Below are positions 47,046-56,140 of a stretch of 64,000 nt of DNA, one piece after another. The stretch's first letter is position 1, and each line of letters opens with the position of its first letter. This DNA is from Aliiruegeria haliotis (GTDB taxonomy: Bacteria > Pseudomonadota > Alphaproteobacteria > Rhodobacterales > Rhodobacteraceae): positions 744,001 to 808,000 of the forward strand of contig NZ_PVTD01000001.1 of assembly GCF_003003255.1 (NCBI RefSeq), given 5' to 3'. The notes under the pieces are model-generated. The model was not told the origin of the DNA and did not search any database. It was given only the letters and a program-made list of their open reading frames with translations. The translations under genes were made by a program, and so were the position numbers.

Positions 47046-48122
47046 TCACGGTGCCTGGAAGTGCTTGGACAGCTTCAACCCCTGGCCCTGATAATTCGAG
47101 GCGATGCCCTGACCATAGAGCTGCTCCGGCGGCTCGGCCATGCGTTCGTACACCAGCCTGCCAACGATCTGGCCATGCTCCAGCACGAAGGGCGCCTCGT
47201 GACAGCGCACTTCCAGCACCCCCCGGGCCCCGGTTCCTCCGGCGGCGGCATGGCCGAACCCGGGGTCGAAGAACCCGGCGTAGTGGACACGGAATTCGCC
47301 GACCATGGCGACATATGGCGCCATCTCCGCGGCGTAGTCCGGCGGAATGTGGACGGCCTCGCGGCTCACGAGGATGTAGAAGGCGCCGGGGTCGAGGATG
47401 ATACGGCCATCCGCGCTTTCAACCCGCTCCCAGTACTCCGCCACCGGATAGTGGTCGAGCTTGTCGAGATCGATCACACCGGTATGCGGTTTGGCGCGCC
47501 AGCCGACGAGCGTCGTTCCCTGCGGGCGCAGGTCGACGGAAAACCCAAGGCCTTCGGAAATCACCGCCTCTCCGGAGACCAGCCCGACATCCGCATGCAG
47601 GCGGGCGAGCGCGTCGTCGTCCAGCACCACCTGGCCATCGCGAAAGCGGATCTGGTTGAGCCGCATGCCCGGGCGCACCAGCACCGAGAAACTGCGGGGA
47701 CAGATCTCCGCATAGAGAGGGCCGGCGTAGCCCTTTCCGATCCGGTCGAACTCGACACCACCATCGGTGATCACGCGGGTCAGCAGATCCAGCCGACCGG
47801 TGGAGGACTTGGCATTCGCGACCGCACCGATCCCGGCCGGCAGGGCGAGGCGCTCCTGCAGTTCCACGACGTAGACGCAGTTCTTTTCCAGCACGGCGCC
47901 GTCGCTCAGGTCGATCTTGTGCATCTCGAACAGCGGCAGCCGGTCGGAGACGGTCTGACCCTCTCCCGTCAGGAAGGAGGCGCGCACGCGGTAGGCAACA
48001 CGACCGAGGCGCAGATCGAGGCTCGCTGGCTGGACCTGGCCGGTGGCAAAGGGTTGGTCGGCGGCGATTTCGCCCCGCCCGATCATCGCGGTGAGCCTCT
48101 GGCTCGGCAGAACCCCTGTCAT
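47046..48122 (-). CDS. dcd: 2'-deoxycytidine 5'-triphosphate deaminase, double-length type
   Basis: 358 residues from the ATG at 48122, five bases after GGGAGG (a GTG one codon earlier is less likely). About twice the length of E. coli Dcd: two dUTPase-like halves are seen, the first with ANAKSSTGRLDLLTRVITDGG and the second with GFFDPGFG and VLEVRCHEAPFVLEHGQIVGRL. In the family SSTGR-type loops bind phosphate and a Glu deaminates dCTP to dUTP. This large form is typical of alphaproteobacteria. It works with nrdJ and dgt in dNTP balance; dUTP made here must be removed by Dut, while ung repairs misincorporated uracil. Confidence 0.92.
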   Translation of the reverse strand: MTGVLPSQRLTAMIGRGEIAADQPFATGQVQPASLDLRLGRVAYRVRASFLTGEGQTVSDRLPLFEMHKIDLSDGAVLEKNCVYVVELQERLALPAGIGAVANAKSSTGRLDLLTRVITDGGVEFDRIGKGYAGPLYAEICPRSFSVLVRPGMRLNQIRFRDGQVVLDDDALARLHADVGLVSGEAVISEGLGFSVDLRPQGTTLVGWRAKPHTGVIDLDKLDHYPVAEYWERVESADGRIILDPGAFYILVSREAVHIPPDYAAEMAPYVAMVGEFRVHYAGFFDPGFGHAAAGGTGARGVLEVRCHEAPFVLEHGQIVGRLVYERMAEPPEQLYGQGIASNYQGQGLKLSKHFQAP

Positions 48123-48170
48123 CACGGCCTCCCTTCTGAATCCGAACCCGGGAACCGGGCGCGGGATAGC

Positions 48171-48205
48171 AAAACGCCCGCTCCCCGAAGGGTGCGGGCG
48201 GTTTT
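48171..48205 (-). terminator. Terminator between tRNA-Pro and dcd
   Basis: CGCCCGC / GCGGGCG stem with TTCG-type inner loop region and T-runs at both sides (minus-strand tail GTTTTG). It ends the MerR/tRNA-Pro transcript on the minus strand. Confidence 0.72.
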
Positions 48206-48210
48206 GTAGA

Positions 48211-48287
48211 TGGTCGGGCTAGCAGGACTCGAACCTGCGACCTTCCGTCCCCCAGACGGACGCGCTACCAGGCTGCGCCATAGCCCG
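48211..48287 (-). tRNA. tRNA-Pro with anticodon GGG
   Basis: 77 bases including an encoded 3' CCA. Acceptor CGGGCTA pairs with TAGCCCG; the D-arm has GCGCAGCCTGGTAGCGC; anticodon stem TCCGT/ACGGA frames a 7-base loop CTGGGGG with GGG at 34-36; the T-arm has GGTTCGAATCC. It lies 64 bases after the MerR-type gene on the same strand and may be processed from that transcript. Confidence 0.95.
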
Positions 48288-48351
48288 ACGTTGGGCTGTA
48301 ATAGCGAATTCTGCGGTGAGGGCAAGAACCAAACCGACACGAAATTCGCAC

Positions 48352-49437
48352 TCACCCCCGGCTGTCCATCCGTTCGCGCAGGGCGACCAACCGGGCATGG
48401 ATAGGGCGCAGCAACTCGGGGCGAACCTGCAACGGCTGCAGGCGCTCCAAAGCCTCGGCAACGGTGAGTTCCGAGCCGGGAAGCGGGGCGATCACCGGTC
48501 CGGGCGCGTCCTCGGAATCGTCGGCGTCTTCTGCCTCGTCGGGCGGGCGATGCGTGAAAAGCGGCATGACTTCCGCCTTTTGCGGGACCTCCGCAAACTC
48601 GATGTCTGCCGGTTCGGCATCCCCATCGACACTGTCAGGCAGGGGCGCGGGCTGGGCATCCTCCGGCGCGGTTTCGATACCCTCTTCCGGGGCATCCTCT
48701 GCAACGGCGGACAAGTCCTTGCCAGGTTCGGTTCTGTCCTGACCGGCCGGGCCTTCCGAGAGTTCCGCCTCGGTTGGATCGTTCTGCTCGGGCGCGATGG
48801 TGGATTCGGGGGCGCTTTCGACGGCATCGGTGGCCGCTTCCACGTAGGCGCCCGGAGTGGGATCCTCGGTTTCCTCCGTATCCTCATCCTCAGCAGTGAG
48901 CGCGGCATCATTCTCCGGCGGCTGCGTGGAGGTGAGGACCTCGGCAAATGCCTTCATATCCTGCTCGGGCGACACCGGTTCGGTTGGCTGTTCGGGAATC
49001 TCCGCTGCGGTCGTGGCCTCCGGTGGGGACGGACGGTCGTGCCCGTCGCCTTGCAAGGACATCGACATTGCAACGCCAAGCGGATCCGCAGTTTCCTCCG
49101 ACACTTCGGCGGCATCGACGGTTGCGGGCTCTGACACAGGCTTTTCGGGCGGGCCTGCGCCCACCGGTCGAGACCGTTCGGCGACGGCCTTAACGCCTTG
49201 CTCCCGCAGGACTTTCTGCACGCCCTTGATGGTCATCCCGTCCTCGTGCAGCAGCTTCTGGATCCCGCCCAGAAGCTCCATGTCCGCACGGCGATAGTAC
49301 CGGCGCCCGCCGGCGCGCTTGACCGGTTTGACCTGCGAAAACTTGCTTTCCCAGAAGCGAAGCACATGTGCGTTCACACCTAGCCAATCCGCCACCTCGC
49401 TTATGGTGCGGAATGCGTCGGGGGCCTTGCCTGTCAT
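48352..49437 (-). CDS. MerR family transcriptional regulator with a long acidic C-terminus
   Basis: 361 residues. The N-terminal MerR winged helix (~8-85) has [25 protein letters not shown] and [30 protein letters not shown] (in parts). From ~95 to ~320 the sequence is highly acidic and Pro/Thr-rich with no visible fold, and a short conserved stretch near the end ([34 protein letters not shown] in parts) may be an alpha-helical dimer element. The target is unknown. It follows ihfA after 13 bases in the minus-strand series, and this MerR gene is a fixed neighbour of ihfA in Rhodobacteraceae. Confidence 0.88.
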   Translation of the reverse strand: MTGKAPDAFRTISEVADWLGVNAHVLRFWESKFSQVKPVKRAGGRRYYRRADMELLGGIQKLLHEDGMTIKGVQKVLREQGVKAVAERSRPVGAGPPEKPVSEPATVDAAEVSEETADPLGVAMSMSLQGDGHDRPSPPEATTAAEIPEQPTEPVSPEQDMKAFAEVLTSTQPPENDAALTAEDEDTEETEDPTPGAYVEAATDAVESAPESTIAPEQNDPTEAELSEGPAGQDRTEPGKDLSAVAEDAPEEGIETAPEDAQPAPLPDSVDGDAEPADIEFAEVPQKAEVMPLFTHRPPDEAEDADDSEDAPGPVIAPLPGSELTVAEALERLQPLQVRPELLRPIHARLVALRERMDSRG

Positions 49438-49450
49438 GGTCTGGACGTTC

Positions 49451-49753
49451 CTACGAGCGGTTTCCTGCGGCGACCCGGTCTTTCATCAGGTGCGACGGAC
49501 GGAAGGTGAGCACACGCCGGGGATGAATCGGGACCTCTTCACCGGTCTTGGGATTGCGCCCGACACGGGCGGCCTTGTCCCGGACAGAGAATGTGCCGAA
49601 GGAAGAAATCTTGACCTGCTCCCCGTCCACAAGCGCGTCGGACATGTGTTTCAACACGCTTTCGACAAGCTGAGCGGATTCGTTTCGGGAAAGGCCGACT
49701 TCGCGAAACACCGACTCGCTCAGATCCATACGGGTCAAGGTCTTGTTACTCAT
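49451..49753 (-). CDS. ihfA: Integration host factor subunit alpha
   Basis: 100 residues. The DNA-bending arm and its proline lie in [19 protein letters not shown] (~69-87), and the dimer core in [24 protein letters not shown] bends DNA at WATCAA-N4-TTR sites and aids recombination, replication and transcription. Located between fabH (172 bases upstream) and the MerR gene. A candidate IHF site is found at the far right end of this window. Confidence 0.96.
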   Translation of the reverse strand: MSNKTLTRMDLSESVFREVGLSRNESAQLVESVLKHMSDALVDGEQVKISSFGTFSVRDKAARVGRNPKTGEEVPIHPRRVLTFRPSHLMKDRVAAGNRS

Positions 49754-49925
49754 TGTGTTTCCATCCCTGATTTACTGTGGGGAAGGGTAGGGGAGCGGCC
49801 TATTTCAGTCAATATCAATGGCTTGGGCGGAGCATTTCAACTCTCGTGTCGGGTCGAATGTCGCCGAAAAGGATGAGATACAACGGGTAAGCATCTGTTT
49901 TCAGACAGCTTTGTGCTGCGCCCCG

Positions 49926-50897
49926 TTACCAGCGCAGAACCACCGACCCCCAGGCAAGACCGCCGCCGATCGCTTCCGTGACCACCAGGTTGCCCGGTTT
50001 GAGACGCCCTTCGGCCTGACCCACCGACAGCGCAAGGGGAATCGAGGCGGCGGATGTGTTGCCATGGTCCTGAACCGTCAGAATCACCCGTTCCATCGGC
50101 ACCTTCATCCGGTGGGCGGTGCCCTTGATAATCCGGAGGTTGGCCTGGTGCGGGACGATCCAGTCGACATCCTCGCCGGTCAGACCGACCTTCTCCAAGG
50201 AACGGTGGGCGGTATCGGCGAGTTTCTCCACCGCATGGCGGAAGACCTCCTTGCCGTGCATCTTTAGCACGCCGGTGCTGCCCGTGGACACACCGCCATC
50301 GACATAGAGAATGTCCTTGTGACGCCCATCGGAGTTGAGGTCGGTGGCCAGGATACCGCGATCGTCGGTGGTTCCGGCGCCGTCCTGTGCTTCCAGCAGA
50401 AGGGCCCCGGCGCCGTCGCCGAAGAGGACGCAGGTTCCGCGGTCTTCCATGTCGAGGATGCGGCTGAAGGTCTCTGCGCCGATCACCAGCACGCGCTGCG
50501 CCTGGCCGGACAGGATGAGTGCATTGGCGTTGGCGAGCGCGAAGACGAAACCGGCGCAGACCGCCTGCACATCGAAGGCGAACCCTCCGGTCATGCCCAG
50601 CTTGGCCTGCACCATCGTGGCTGCGGATGGGAACGTCAGATCGGCGGTGGAGGTGGCGACGATGATGGCATCGACGTCATCGGGCGTGAGCCCGGCATTT
50701 TCCAGGGCGGCGCGGGCTGCATTGGCTGCGAGGTCTGACGTCATTTCGCCCTCGGCAGCAAAGTGCCGGCGCTCGATGCCGCTGCGGCTGCGGATCCAAT
50801 CGTCGCTCGTGTCCAGGATCTTCTCGAATTCGGCGTTCTCGACGATTCGTTCGGGGAGGTAGTGGCCCACCCCACGGACAACAGCCCTGATTTGCAT
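49926..50897 (-). CDS. fabH: 3-oxoacyl-ACP synthase III
   Basis: 323 residues. The catalytic triad is Cys114 (VQAVCAGF), His250 (IVPHQANLR) and Asn280 (HGNTSAAS). It starts fatty-acid chains by condensing acetyl-CoA with malonyl-ACP. It follows plsX after 57 bases in the minus-strand series, matching the plsX-fabH order of many bacteria. The gap of 172 bases before ihfA could hold an additional promoter. Confidence 0.97.
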   Translation of the reverse strand: MQIRAVVRGVGHYLPERIVENAEFEKILDTSDDWIRSRSGIERRHFAAEGEMTSDLAANAARAALENAGLTPDDVDAIIVATSTADLTFPSAATMVQAKLGMTGGFAFDVQAVCAGFVFALANANALILSGQAQRVLVIGAETFSRILDMEDRGTCVLFGDGAGALLLEAQDGAGTTDDRGILATDLNSDGRHKDILYVDGGVSTGSTGVLKMHGKEVFRHAVEKLADTAHRSLEKVGLTGEDVDWIVPHQANLRIIKGTAHRMKVPMERVILTVQDHGNTSAASIPLALSVGQAEGRLKPGNLVVTEAIGGGLAWGSVVLRW

Positions 50898-50954
50898 GGT
50901 TCTTGCCTAGCTCGTTTTTTGCCCGTCCCTGTTTCGGTCAACAGAAACGTTGCG

Positions 50955-52046
50955 TCACGGCATATCCTGTCGAGGCGCGGAGGTCGAGGCCACGCGCGCG
51001 GCAAGGCGGTCGGAAAATCCGGCCTGTGCCAGTTGGAACGCAAGTTTGATCGCCGCGGAGACCCCGGTGGCGTCGGCCGAGCCGTGGGATTTGACGATCG
51101 TGCCATTGAGGCCGAGGAAGACGCCACCGTTCACACGGCGCGGGTCGGTGCGTTTTGCGAGCCGGCGCAGCGAGGTCACGGCAAGCAGTGCGGCGATGCG
51201 GCTCAGGATCGTGTGCCGGAACGCCTGCCCCAGAAGCTCGCGAATGAGCGAGGCCGTACCCTCGGCGGTTTTAAGGGCGACATTGCCGGTGAACCCGTCG
51301 GTGACGATGACATCGGCCTTGCCGCGCGGGATATCGCCGCCCTCGACGTAGCCGACATATTCGAAGTCCGAATGCGGCGCGGCCTCCGCGATAAGGCCCT
51401 GGGCGGCCTTGAGTTCGGGGTGGCCCTTGTGTTCCTCCGTGCCGACATTGAGCAGGCCGATCCGCGGGCGCTCGATGCTCAGGCCGTTGCGGGCGTAGGA
51501 GGCGCCCATCAGGGCGTATTGCAGCAGGTCACGTTCGTCGGCGCGGATATCGGCGCCGACATCAAGCATGACCGCGTAGCCGGTGTCGTTTCGCGACGGC
51601 CACAGGCAGGCGATAGCGGGACGGTTCACGCCCGGCAACTTGCGCAACCGAACCATGGAGATGGCCATCAGCGCCCCGGTGTTGCCACAGGAAACCGCGA
51701 CTGTCGCCTCGCCATTGCGGACCGACTCGATGGCCGACCACATGGAAGTGTCCTTGCCGCGCCGCATCACCACAGAAGGCTTGGCATCCATGGTCACCAC
51801 CTCCGCGGCGTCCCGGATGATACACCGGTCCAGTAGGTGGCGTTTGACCACGAGGGGGCGCAACTCTGCCTCCCGGCCATGCAGAATGAACCCGATATCC
51901 GGGTTCTTCTTGGCCGACATGGCACAGCCGGCAACCACGGCTGCCGGCCCCTTGTCACTTCCCATGGCATCGACGGATATGACGATCTTGCCGGCGAGTT
52001 CCGGCGGAACCGCGGAAGGCAGGTCGGCCTGCACGTCAGGTTTCAT
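50955..52046 (-). CDS. plsX: Phosphate acyltransferase PlsX
   Basis: 363 residues from the ATG at 52046; the frame extends upstream across rpmF but is not coding there. Signatures are ISVDAMGSDKGP (~25-36), VSCGNTGALMA (~107-117), GLLNVGTEEHKGHP and VTDGFTGNVALKT (~247-259). It forms acyl-phosphate from acyl-ACP for PlsY in phospholipid synthesis. rpmF is 31 bases upstream, so both are likely on one transcript. Confidence 0.96.
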   Translation of the reverse strand: MKPDVQADLPSAVPPELAGKIVISVDAMGSDKGPAAVVAGCAMSAKKNPDIGFILHGREAELRPLVVKRHLLDRCIIRDAAEVVTMDAKPSVVMRRGKDTSMWSAIESVRNGEATVAVSCGNTGALMAISMVRLRKLPGVNRPAIACLWPSRNDTGYAVMLDVGADIRADERDLLQYALMGASYARNGLSIERPRIGLLNVGTEEHKGHPELKAAQGLIAEAAPHSDFEYVGYVEGGDIPRGKADVIVTDGFTGNVALKTAEGTASLIRELLGQAFRHTILSRIAALLAVTSLRRLAKRTDPRRVNGGVFLGLNGTIVKSHGSADATGVSAAIKLAFQLAQAGFSDRLAARVASTSAPRQDMP

Positions 52047-52077
52047 CCGAGATGCCCCTGTCCGGAGGTTTACCGGT

Positions 52078-52284
52078 TCAGGCGGCGTCTTCGTCGAGAT
52101 CGACATCCTCGACCAGTGCGACGACTTCACGATCGTCGTAGTGGCCGCAGGCGGCGCAGACGTGGTGCGGGCGCTTGAGTTCGCCGCAGTTCGGGCACTC
52201 GGCGGGGTTGCCGGCGACGAGCGCATCGTGGGAGCGGCGCATGTTGCGGCGCGACTTGGTGATCTTGTTCTGAGGGACAGCCAT
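52078..52284 (-). CDS. rpmF: 50S ribosomal protein L32
   Basis: 68 residues beginning [20 protein letters not shown]. Four cysteines in two CxxC pairs (Cys30/33 and Cys43/46) mark the zinc-binding form. The acidic C-terminal tail (~55-68) is longer than in enteric L32. It is upstream of plsX on the same transcript. Confidence 0.97.
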   Translation of the reverse strand: MAVPQNKITKSRRNMRRSHDALVAGNPAECPNCGELKRPHHVCAACGHYDDREVVALVEDVDLDEDAA

Positions 52285-52588
52285 GTCTCAACCTCGATGT
52301 TATTGGCGCGACGGGCGTATCCCGGCGGCAAGTGTTTCGATTGTCGGCGCCTCATACGCCGGCTTTGCTTCCCGATCAAGGGTGTGTGGAAGGTGCGCGA
52401 ACATACGCATTCCGGTGGCATATGCAAGGGGCGTGGCGGTTTTCCCTGCTTTTTCGGGGCACGCGGGTGCGTGGGCGGAGCGCTCCCGCCCGTCGCTGGC
52501 GCATCGCAGATGTACCGCTCCCGTTGGGCCGGGCACCTGCGGTGGGCTGCGCGTGCCGCGTAGGATGCGCCCGCTGTGCGCGCTGGCG
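52285..52588. other. Intergenic region between DUF177 and rpmF
   Basis: 304 bases on the minus strand between the DUF177 stop and the rpmF start, which are often adjacent. No gene is supported. A GC-rich near-palindrome lies at 52473-52491 (GGGCGG / CCGCCC arms) without a U-tract, and the rpmF promoter should be near 52300. Confidence 0.5.
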
Positions 52589-53128
52589 TCAGGATTCCAG
52601 TTGTTTCTTGAGCTCCGCGAGTCCGGCAAAGGGCTTGACGTCCTCGTCTGTGAGCGGCTCGACGCCGTCTTCGGCGAAGGTCGTCCCGGTGAGTTCCGCG
52701 CCCTCGGCGCGGGGGAAATCGGGCAAGGCAAGGGCGAGGGCTTCGCCCAGCACCGCCATCAGGTCGAGGACCTCGGGCAGGGGTTCGAGGCTGTCATCCT
52801 CCGGAATTTCTGCCTCTGCCTCCTCGGGCAGGCTGTAGTCGGCCACGTACTGGCGGCGCAGCGGCACGTCGATTCGCGTCGTGACCGGCGCCAGCGTCAC
52901 CGAACAGGGCTGGATTGCTGTCGCGCCAAGCGTCGCATCAAGGGTCCAGTCGCTGCGCCCCTGAGGGCGCAGAGTGCCTTCGAGCCGCACCTTTCGCAGG
53001 CCCAGAAGGTCCAGATCCCTGATCAATTGCTGGATTTCGCCGGCTTCTGGCACCAGGCGGATATCGGTGGGCTCGGAGGTGGGCAATTTCGCCAGCCGCA
53101 GGTGACGCGGAGGTTCGGAGAGGCTCAT
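52589..53128 (-). CDS. DUF177 (YceD) family protein
   Basis: 179 residues from the ATG at 53128 behind AAGGAAG. The family pattern is seen in KVRLEGTLRPQGRSDWTLDATLGATAIQPCSVTLAPVTTRI (one conserved Cys, ~93) and a strongly acidic central part (EEAEAEIPEDDSLEPL). In plants and bacteria YceD homologues have been linked to 23S rRNA accumulation, and the gene is normally linked to rpmF, as here. It is divergent from bamE across 85 bases. Confidence 0.88.
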   Translation of the reverse strand: MSLSEPPRHLRLAKLPTSEPTDIRLVPEAGEIQQLIRDLDLLGLRKVRLEGTLRPQGRSDWTLDATLGATAIQPCSVTLAPVTTRIDVPLRRQYVADYSLPEEAEAEIPEDDSLEPLPEVLDLMAVLGEALALALPDFPRAEGAELTGTTFAEDGVEPLTDEDVKPFAGLAELKKQLES

Positions 53129-53213
53129 CGGGTGTTCTTCCTTCCTTGAAGAAAAGGATGCCATTGATATAAGCCGGAAAGCAGTTTGACGAGCAAGAGG
53201 CGTGAGGGCAGTG

Positions 53214-53681
53214 ATGGGCAGGCAGAGCCGAAAGGCATTTGGCCGGGTGACGCGCGCGCTGATCGTCGGCGCGGCTCTGGCTGCGGCAACCGCTTGCACA
53301 CCGCTCTACGACAACCACGGCTACACCCCCAGCGACGCGGATCTGGCGCAGATCAAGGTGGGCGTCGATACCCGTGAGAGCGTTGCAGAGACGGTCGGCT
53401 CGCCGTCGGCCTCGGGTGTCCTGCGCGATTCGGGCTATTACTACGTGTCCCAACGGGTGCGAACCTACACCTACCAGGCGCCGGAAGTGATCGAGCGCCA
53501 GGTCGTGGCGATCAGTTTCAACTCCAGGGGCGTCGTGACCAATATCGAACGCTTCGGCCTTCAGGACGGCAATGTCGTCGCGTTGTCGCGTCGCGTGACG
53601 GACAGCAACGTTCAGGGCGTGGGCTTTCTGCGTCAGTTGATGGGCAACGTCGGGCGTTTCAACCTCGGATCCAACCTGTAG
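53214..53681 (+). CDS. bamE: Outer-membrane protein assembly factor BamE
   Basis: 155 residues from the ATG at 53214 (GAGGG five bases upstream; a GTG at 53202 is an alternative). A lipoprotein signal with lipobox-like ATAC places the acylated Cys near residue 28. The SmpA/OmlA fold follows, with IKVGVDTRESVAETVGSPSASG and RQVVAISFNSRGVVTNIE. BamE stabilises the BamA complex that inserts beta-barrels such as the porins in this window. It is divergent from DUF177, a constant pair in alphaproteobacteria. Confidence 0.92.
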   Translation: MGRQSRKAFGRVTRALIVGAALAAATACTPLYDNHGYTPSDADLAQIKVGVDTRESVAETVGSPSASGVLRDSGYYYVSQRVRTYTYQAPEVIERQVVAISFNSRGVVTNIERFGLQDGNVVALSRRVTDSNVQGVGFLRQLMGNVGRFNLGSNL

Positions 53682-53895
53682 GGCAGACCGGCTTGCGGGA
53701 CGTCGCCTGAGAATTGGCGCACCAGCCATGGCGCCGGGCCGGCAGTCATCCGACCGCTTGCGTTGGCGCGCATCTGAGCGGTTTTCCCGTCGCAGGTTTG
53801 CTCTGCTGAGCGTATCGCAACAAGGCTGCTGGGGCGCTTCGGGCAAGGGCCTGCAAGTGGTGCGGCTCCGGGTTTGCCCGTAGCGTAGTCCCGCG

Positions 53896-54297
53896 TCAGC
53901 CCGCGTCGTCTTTCTCGAAATCCAGCGCCACGCCATTGATGCAATAGCGAAGCCCCGTCGGCGCGGGGCCATCGGGAAAGACGTGCCCAAGGTGGCCGTC
54001 GCAATTGGCGCAATGCACTTCGGTGCGGACCATGCCGTGGCGGGTGTCACGGGTCTCGCCGAGCCTGGCGCCGCTTGCGGGGCGGGTGAAACTGGGCCAG
54101 CCGCAGCCGGCGTCGAACTTGTCGTCCTGCACGAAGAGTTCCGCCCCGCAGCCCTTGCAGTGAAACGTGCCGGCATCCGACGGAAAATCGTCGTGGGTGA
54201 AGGGACGTTCGGTGCCATGGTTGCGCATGACCTCGAAGCCGAGGTCACCAAGCTGGGCACGCCATTCGGTCTCTTTCTTGGTTACCTTGTCGCTCAT
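53896..54297 (-). CDS. msrB: Peptide-methionine (R)-S-oxide reductase MsrB
   Basis: 133 residues from the ATG at 54297. The zinc-site pairs are Cys47/Cys50 (HCKGCGAEL) and Cys96/Cys99 (HCANCDGHLGHVF), and the catalytic Cys119 lies in LRYCINGVAL. GCGWPSF (64-70) holds a further Cys that may act as resolving residue. It reduces the R form of methionine sulfoxide in proteins. No signal peptide is present, so it is cytosolic. The gene stands alone. Confidence 0.95.
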   Translation of the reverse strand: MSDKVTKKETEWRAQLGDLGFEVMRNHGTERPFTHDDFPSDAGTFHCKGCGAELFVQDDKFDAGCGWPSFTRPASGARLGETRDTRHGMVRTEVHCANCDGHLGHVFPDGPAPTGLRYCINGVALDFEKDDAG

Positions 54298-54500
54298 TGC
54301 GGCCTCCGTTTGTCCGGTCCTGTCCGTACCTAGGCGCGCCGGCGCGGCCATGCCAATGACAAAGCGGTGACGTTTCCCGGCAACGCGCACCAAATGCCCG
54401 ATATTCTGTCAGAAAATCGACACGCCTTGTATGCTATCGGACGGGGAACCAGATTCAAACGGTGGCAGGACAGGCCATGCGTCGACGCGAGGAGTGGGAG

Positions 54501-55238
54501 ATGCTGAAACTGCGCCGGGGTCGCTACGCGGCCCGACTTGCCGGTGGGCAGGAGGACGTGGACGCCGCGCTGGCGTTGCGCAGCCGGTGTTTTCGTGGAG
54601 GGCAGCAGGAGGATCGCGACGAGTTCGACGGGGTTTGTCGACAGGTGCTGGTCGAGGACACTCGGAGCCGTCGGCTGGTCTGTACGTTCCGGTTGCTGCC
54701 CCTGAGTCGAGGCAGCGAGATCGGGCGCAGCTACTCGGCGCAGTACTACGAGCTATCCGGGTTGCAGGAGTTCGATGGCCCGATGGTGGAGATGGGACGT
54801 TTCTGCATCGACCCGGAGGTGAAGGATCCCGACATTCTGCGCGTGGCCTGGGGGGCAATGACAGGGTTCGTCGAGGCCGAAGGGGTCGAGATGCTGTTCG
54901 GATGCTCTTCCTTCAAGGGGACCGGGGCGGAGGACTACATGGATGCCTTCGCCCTGCTGACGGAGCGCCACCTGGCACCGGGTCGCTGGTTGCCGAGGGT
55001 GAAGGCCCCCAATGTCTTTCGCTTCGCGCAGAAATTGCGCCGCAAGCCCGATGCGAGGCGTGCCATGCTGGGGATGCCGCCGCTCCTGCGCACCTACCTG
55101 CTGATGGGGGGGTGGGTCTCTGACCACGCTGTGGTGGACCGGGACCTGGACACGCTGCATGTCTTTACCGGGTTGGAAATCAGGGCGATTCCCCCCGCAC
55201 GGAAACGGCTTCTAAGGGCGCTGGCCGGGCCGGCCTAG
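54501..55238 (+). CDS. olsB: Ornithine-acyl-ACP N-acyltransferase (OlsB type)
   Basis: 245 residues from the ATG at 54501 (GAGGAG six bases upstream); starts at 54462 and 54477 are possible but the MLKLRRGRYAARLA beginning fits homologues. The GNAT-like fold has ALRSRCFRGG, VCTFRLLPLSRGSEIGRSYSAQYYEL (in parts), EMGRFCIDPE and LFGCSSFKGT. OlsB joins a 3-hydroxy fatty acid to ornithine to form lyso-ornithine lipid. The second enzyme, OlsA, is often next door but is not in this window. The gene ends in a four-base overlap with the convergent lipoprotein gene. Confidence 0.85.
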   Translation: MLKLRRGRYAARLAGGQEDVDAALALRSRCFRGGQQEDRDEFDGVCRQVLVEDTRSRRLVCTFRLLPLSRGSEIGRSYSAQYYELSGLQEFDGPMVEMGRFCIDPEVKDPDILRVAWGAMTGFVEAEGVEMLFGCSSFKGTGAEDYMDAFALLTERHLAPGRWLPRVKAPNVFRFAQKLRRKPDARRAMLGMPPLLRTYLLMGGWVSDHAVVDRDLDTLHVFTGLEIRAIPPARKRLLRALAGPA

Positions 55239-55603
55239 AGGCTCGCGCACAGCGCGCCGCTGTTGCTCCAGCCCGCGACCTTGCCGTCCGCGCCAATGCG
55301 GAATGTCCAGGCGCAGGTCAGGACCTGCCGCTGTGCCCCACGGCTCATGCTGACGCCGCCGCCGCTGAGCGAGATGCGGCCGATGCTCTGGCCGACAGTC
55401 GGCCCGGCCCGGCTCGTCTGGTAGCTGACGGTTCTGTCGGAACGAACCGCCGGCGGACCGAGGCGTTCGACCAGTTGCTCAGAAGTCAAACCCACCTGCG
55501 CGTCGGCAACAGCGGGGGTGAGCGGCACATTCGTGACGGACGTACCGGCGCATCCCGCGAGCAGCAGAAGGGCGGCAAGTTGCGCTGTCCAATGAGCTTT
55601 CAT
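55235..55603 (-). CDS. Small putative lipoprotein
   Basis: 122 residues from the ATG at 55603 behind CGGAGGAGG. The signal ends in LLLLAGC, a good lipobox with Cys20, followed by AGTSVTNVPL. The body has VGLTSEQLVERLGPPAVRSDRTVSYQT, which resembles the BamE/SmpA fold seen in many small lipoproteins (TSEQLVERLGPP), and a C-terminal Cys pair (VLTCAW, GALCAS) that may form a disulphide. Role unknown. Confidence 0.75.
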   Translation of the reverse strand: MKAHWTAQLAALLLLAGCAGTSVTNVPLTPAVADAQVGLTSEQLVERLGPPAVRSDRTVSYQTSRAGPTVGQSIGRISLSGGGVSMSRGAQRQVLTCAWTFRIGADGKVAGWSNSGALCASL

Positions 55604-56140
55604 GAAACCTCCTCCGCAGCGTGGTCGAGACATGATCTGGCGCGTCCATGGCGCCAAATCAACCAGAAACGGCGGGAAAGGCGACGCCATTGCGCAGATG
55701 TGAGCTGCGCGGGCAGGGGGCAGCCGTTGGAACGGCGGTCTCCGGTGGCCGAACGTTGCGATGTGCAGGGGGCATGGGCGCGCCGATCCGTCGCGACAGA
55801 CCGCAGACGCTCCCGTGGCAGGCCGTCAGCACCAGGCTTCAAGGTCGTCCTCCAATCTGCGCCGACCATGCGGCTTTGGTCACGGATTGCGGGCAGAAAC
55901 GCCACCTCGAGAGGGGCGCCTGCCGCAAAACCGGGACCACGGGCGGGGCGCATCCGCCGCAGTCCACAGCCCCATGCGCGCCGAAACCGCCGTCCCGGAG
56001 CATTTGCCCAGCTTTGTGCGGGCGGTTCGGGTTCCGCCAGCGGAGAACGGGGCGGCCGTGCTGCAGGCGATGCGGGGGCCACCCAGCCAATGGTGCTTGC
56101 GCCGCTTGATCTTTCGGCGCCCCTGCCGTAGCTCGCCGCC
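55604..56140. other. Intergenic region before the ABC-F gene
   Basis: 537 bases. Several overlapping open frames exist, but none shows a domain. A frame at 55974-56183 begins with a protein-like stretch (MRAETAVPEHLPSFVRAV) and another frame nearby ends LAPLDLSAPLP just before the ABC-F start; these might be remnants of a decayed gene, but the evidence is thin. Confidence 0.4.
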
